Positions 61,631-64,000 of a stretch of DNA of 64,000 nt are shown piece after piece (position 1 is the first letter of the stretch; each line of letters starts with the position of its first letter). The notes beneath the pieces are model-generated. The model saw only the letters and a list, made by a program, of their open reading frames with translations. It had not been told where the DNA came from and did no database searches. The stretch spans positions 1,995,223 to 2,059,222 of the forward strand of contig JALPQD010000387.1 of the NCBI GenBank assembly GCA_023101885.1, read 5' to 3'. Both the position numbers and the translations under genes were made by a program. The DNA is from Typhlomys cinereus (lineage: Eukaryota > Chordata > Mammalia > Rodentia > Platacanthomyidae).

Positions 61631-63049
61631 AAGCTCCTTTGCTTTGCAACCTTTTCCTCTCTAAATAGCATCTTGCTTCTTCTAGCAGCAGATCTGCAAC
61701 ATTTGGAGTCTTTAACAGGTTTGACAAGTGACTTGGGTTATAAACAAAGCAGTGTTTCAGCCATTTGCAGTGAAAATCCAGCGAAGTACCCGAAGTTGGA
61801 CTGTGTAGAGAATAACCCAGCTATACTCCTGTGGTGCTACAGGCAAAGCACAATGTGTTGATTAATGAGAGATTTATTGACAGATTGTATGCCAATGAGC
61901 CAAGAGGGGACTGGTTGGTCATTGCCTAATGTTTAAATTTCAGCACCCTAATGATTTCAGCTTGCCACAAGCACACTTCCTGTATCCCCACTTTAAGCCA
62001 CTGCAGCAATAGATTTCTCACCAGTAATCTTTACCTACTCTTCTGACATCTAGAGAACAGCTTATTAGGCACTAATTCTAGATATTTTCCCTAAATTTTG
62101 CTTGGCTTTATTTCATCCCATTATGCCTTTTAAATAATAAATGTAATTAGTGGTTTCATAAGGTTTAATATTAAAGTACTTTCCTTGTTGTTAAAAGGGC
62201 AGTCCTTACCACATCCATGAACATTAGGCCTTCTCTGTTCTAGTCACTCCAAGCACCTTCCCATCAAAAAGAAACACTTGCCAACTCCTTTTCATGAACA
62301 TGATGGTATTGTGTATACATATTCTCCATAGACCAACTTGTTAAGTCCCTCTGTGTTTACCAGGACCTGAGAGGTGTACCACACTACAGCGGAACATATG
62401 CTACTTAGAACAAGGGACTGGATCTTATTTTATTAAGCTTTCATATAATACGTAACACATTTTCATACACACCTGGGCAATCAAAAGAAAATTGATGACT
62501 ATGAGGAAGGTAGGTAAAATATCCTCCCTCCTGGATTCAAAGTGATCATCTAATTGAGGCAAATTGCCTTCTCCAGGATTTGCTTATAATAGAAAATGTA
62601 GCTCCTGAAAGGCTTAACGATACTGAATTGGTACCCTTTTGAACTAAATTATTCCTTTAGAGAGCAAAATGGTCTTCCTGGAAGAGGTAAATTGCCTTAA
62701 ACATATGAGTGCTTTACCTCAAAAGAAAAAGTACCAAACGGCTCCAGAAACCCCATTCTTCAATTTACCACCCCTCCCCAGAAAGCATCACCACCGTAAA
62801 TGATTTGTCTACCCAAGTTTATATACTTCAGAATACAACTGAAGTATTTTCTTTCTTCAAGTGCCCATAGTGGAATGTTAACTCTCTGGGGCTGGGGACG
62901 CTGTGACTGGGAATTTAGATTGCAGTCACTAAAACAGCATGCTTGGAAAAGGAATGTTGCTTCCTGAAAGGCACTCAATTTCACTTTCGCTGCTGAAGTT
63001 CTAACACCAAGGAGGGGAAAACACTTGATAAACCCCCTCATTGAGTTGT
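61281..63049. other. Mostly unique, no gene seen
   Basis: A run of 30 A at 61599-61628; no TSD was found around it, so it is not called a retrocopy tail. The rest is unique, AT-rich. Confidence 0.4.
61599..61628. repeat. Poly(A)30 run
   Basis: Thirty consecutive A after tccatacc. A retrocopy tail is possible but unsupported. Confidence 0.95.
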
Positions 63050-63175
63050 TCGTTGTGGCCCATGTCTGTAATCCCCATTATCAGGAGGTTGGGTCAGGAG
63101 AATCTTGAGGTCAACAATAGCCTAAGGCATGTGGCCACAGAGCCAGTTCCAGACCAGCATGGGGTACAAGGCAGA
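63050..63175 (+). mobile_element. B1-type SINE
   Basis: ttgtggcccatgtctgtaat, cccattatcaggaggttggg and ccagttccagaccagcatgg give a plus-strand B1-like layout with an expanded purine tail. Confidence 0.7.
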
Positions 63176-63580
63176 GAGAGAGAGAGGGAGGAAGAAGGAA
63201 GGAAGGAAGGAAGGAAGGAAGGAAGGAAGGAAGGAAGGAAGGAAGGAAGGAAGGAAGGAAGGAAGGAAGGAAGGAAGGAAGGAAGGAAGGAAGGAAGGAA
63301 GGAAGGAGAGGGATAAGAGAGGGAAAGAAGGAGAGGAAGAGAGGAAGAGAGGGAAAGGAGAGAGGGTGAGGAACAGAGGGAAGGAGGGAGAGAGAGGGAA
63401 AGGGAGGGAGGGAGAGAGGAAAGGAGGGAGAGAGGGAAAAGAGGGAGAGAGGAAGGAGGGAGAGAGGGAAAAGAAGGAGAGGAAGAGATAGAGGAAGGGA
63501 GGGAGGGAGGAAGGGAGGGAGGGAGAGAGGGAGGGAAGGAGAGAGGGAGGAAGGGAGGGAGGGAAAAGAAGAAAAGAAAG
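63176..63580. repeat. (GGAA)n and mixed polypurine tract
   Basis: (ggaa)n, about 27 units, at 63197-63306, then about 270 bp of gaga/gggag purine DNA. The Pro/Ser/Leu-rich ORFs on the other strand are translations of it. Confidence 0.97.
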
Positions 63581-64000
63581 AGAAATCCTCACTGGAGCAT
63601 GGACCACTCCTGTTAGTTGACTTCATGGTGCCTTGAAAACTGACAATTTAGACTAGACAGTACTCTCTGGTCACCTCCAATTGTAAACGCTAAGGAAGAG
63701 TCTCCTACCTCTCTTTACCTGCATTGCGAGGAGACCAGCTCTGCTCTAAGCAGTGCTTAAGGACTGGTGACTTGACAAACCATTCTCATGTACTCTACTA
63801 AGGTTGATTTTGCTGCTTGGACTTTTTTTCCCTTTGCATTTTAATACCTTCCTGTATGTTTTAATCAGCCACTCTTTAGTCTTTATTATTACTTGAGGCT
63901 GTTATTGCTTACCTTCACAGCTACTGCTCTTCAGTGTGGAACTGGAGAACACACAGAGAAAAATATGATGTATTTATTAGTAGAGGGTGTATGTATGTGT
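63581..64000. other. Unique stretch to window end, no gene seen
   Basis: Nothing recognised. Confidence 0.4.

Noticed and set aside
63111..63626. Long Ser/Leu/Pro-rich ORFs on the minus strand
   Set aside because: They are translations of a GGAA/polypurine tract in several frames. No start context, no domain.

Overview
The window looks like intergenic or intronic DNA from a mouse-like (myomorph) rodent. No intact protein-coding gene is supported. The rodent assignment rests on repeats recognised by eye: MaLR LTRs of the MT and ORR1 types, B1 and B4/RSINE-type SINEs, a tRNA-headed B2-like SINE with an (AC)n-AATAAA tail, and rodent-type L1. The young SINE differs clearly from mouse B2, so a non-murine muroid (or possibly dipodoid) is my inference, not a demonstrated identity.

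Layout: 1-5.7 kb is mostly unique AT-rich DNA with a degenerate 42-48 bp tandem array (246-528) and a solo MT-type LTR (2465-2874). From 5.7 to 14.8 kb a MaLR provirus on the minus strand is split in its 3' LTR by a near-full-length L1, whose ORF2 is in turn split by a young SINE: three nested layers. From 14.8 to 20.3 kb there are an ORR1-like LTR and two 5'-truncated L1s with exact target-site duplications (TSDs). From 20.3 to 33 kb lie older L1 pieces, a decayed RPL29 processed pseudogene (minus, about 22.4-22.9 kb), what looks like an L1-mediated retrocopy of an LTR-terminated transcript (24680-25338), a CCAAT-rich solo LTR (28533-28988), several young SINEs, and a fourth young L1 3' end (31964-32823).

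From 33 to 51 kb the sequence is less dense: ORR1- and MT-type LTRs (one about 0.93 kb LTR nested in an older one at 42.7-44.1 kb; three MT-type LTRs in alternating orientation at 46.7-47.9 kb), B4-like SINEs and microsatellites. From 51 to 64 kb it is largely unique, with two further LTRs (54105-54546, 57420-57990), one SINE with an exact TSD (61032-61267), GATA arrays and a long GGAA/polypurine tract (63176-63580).

Nothing here works together as a gene system. The biology visible is serial retrotransposition. The L1 copies could have supplied the machinery for the SINEs, the RPL29 retrocopy and the LTR-transcript retrocopy, which is inferred from poly(A) tracts and direct repeats. All family names are from pattern recognition without database search.
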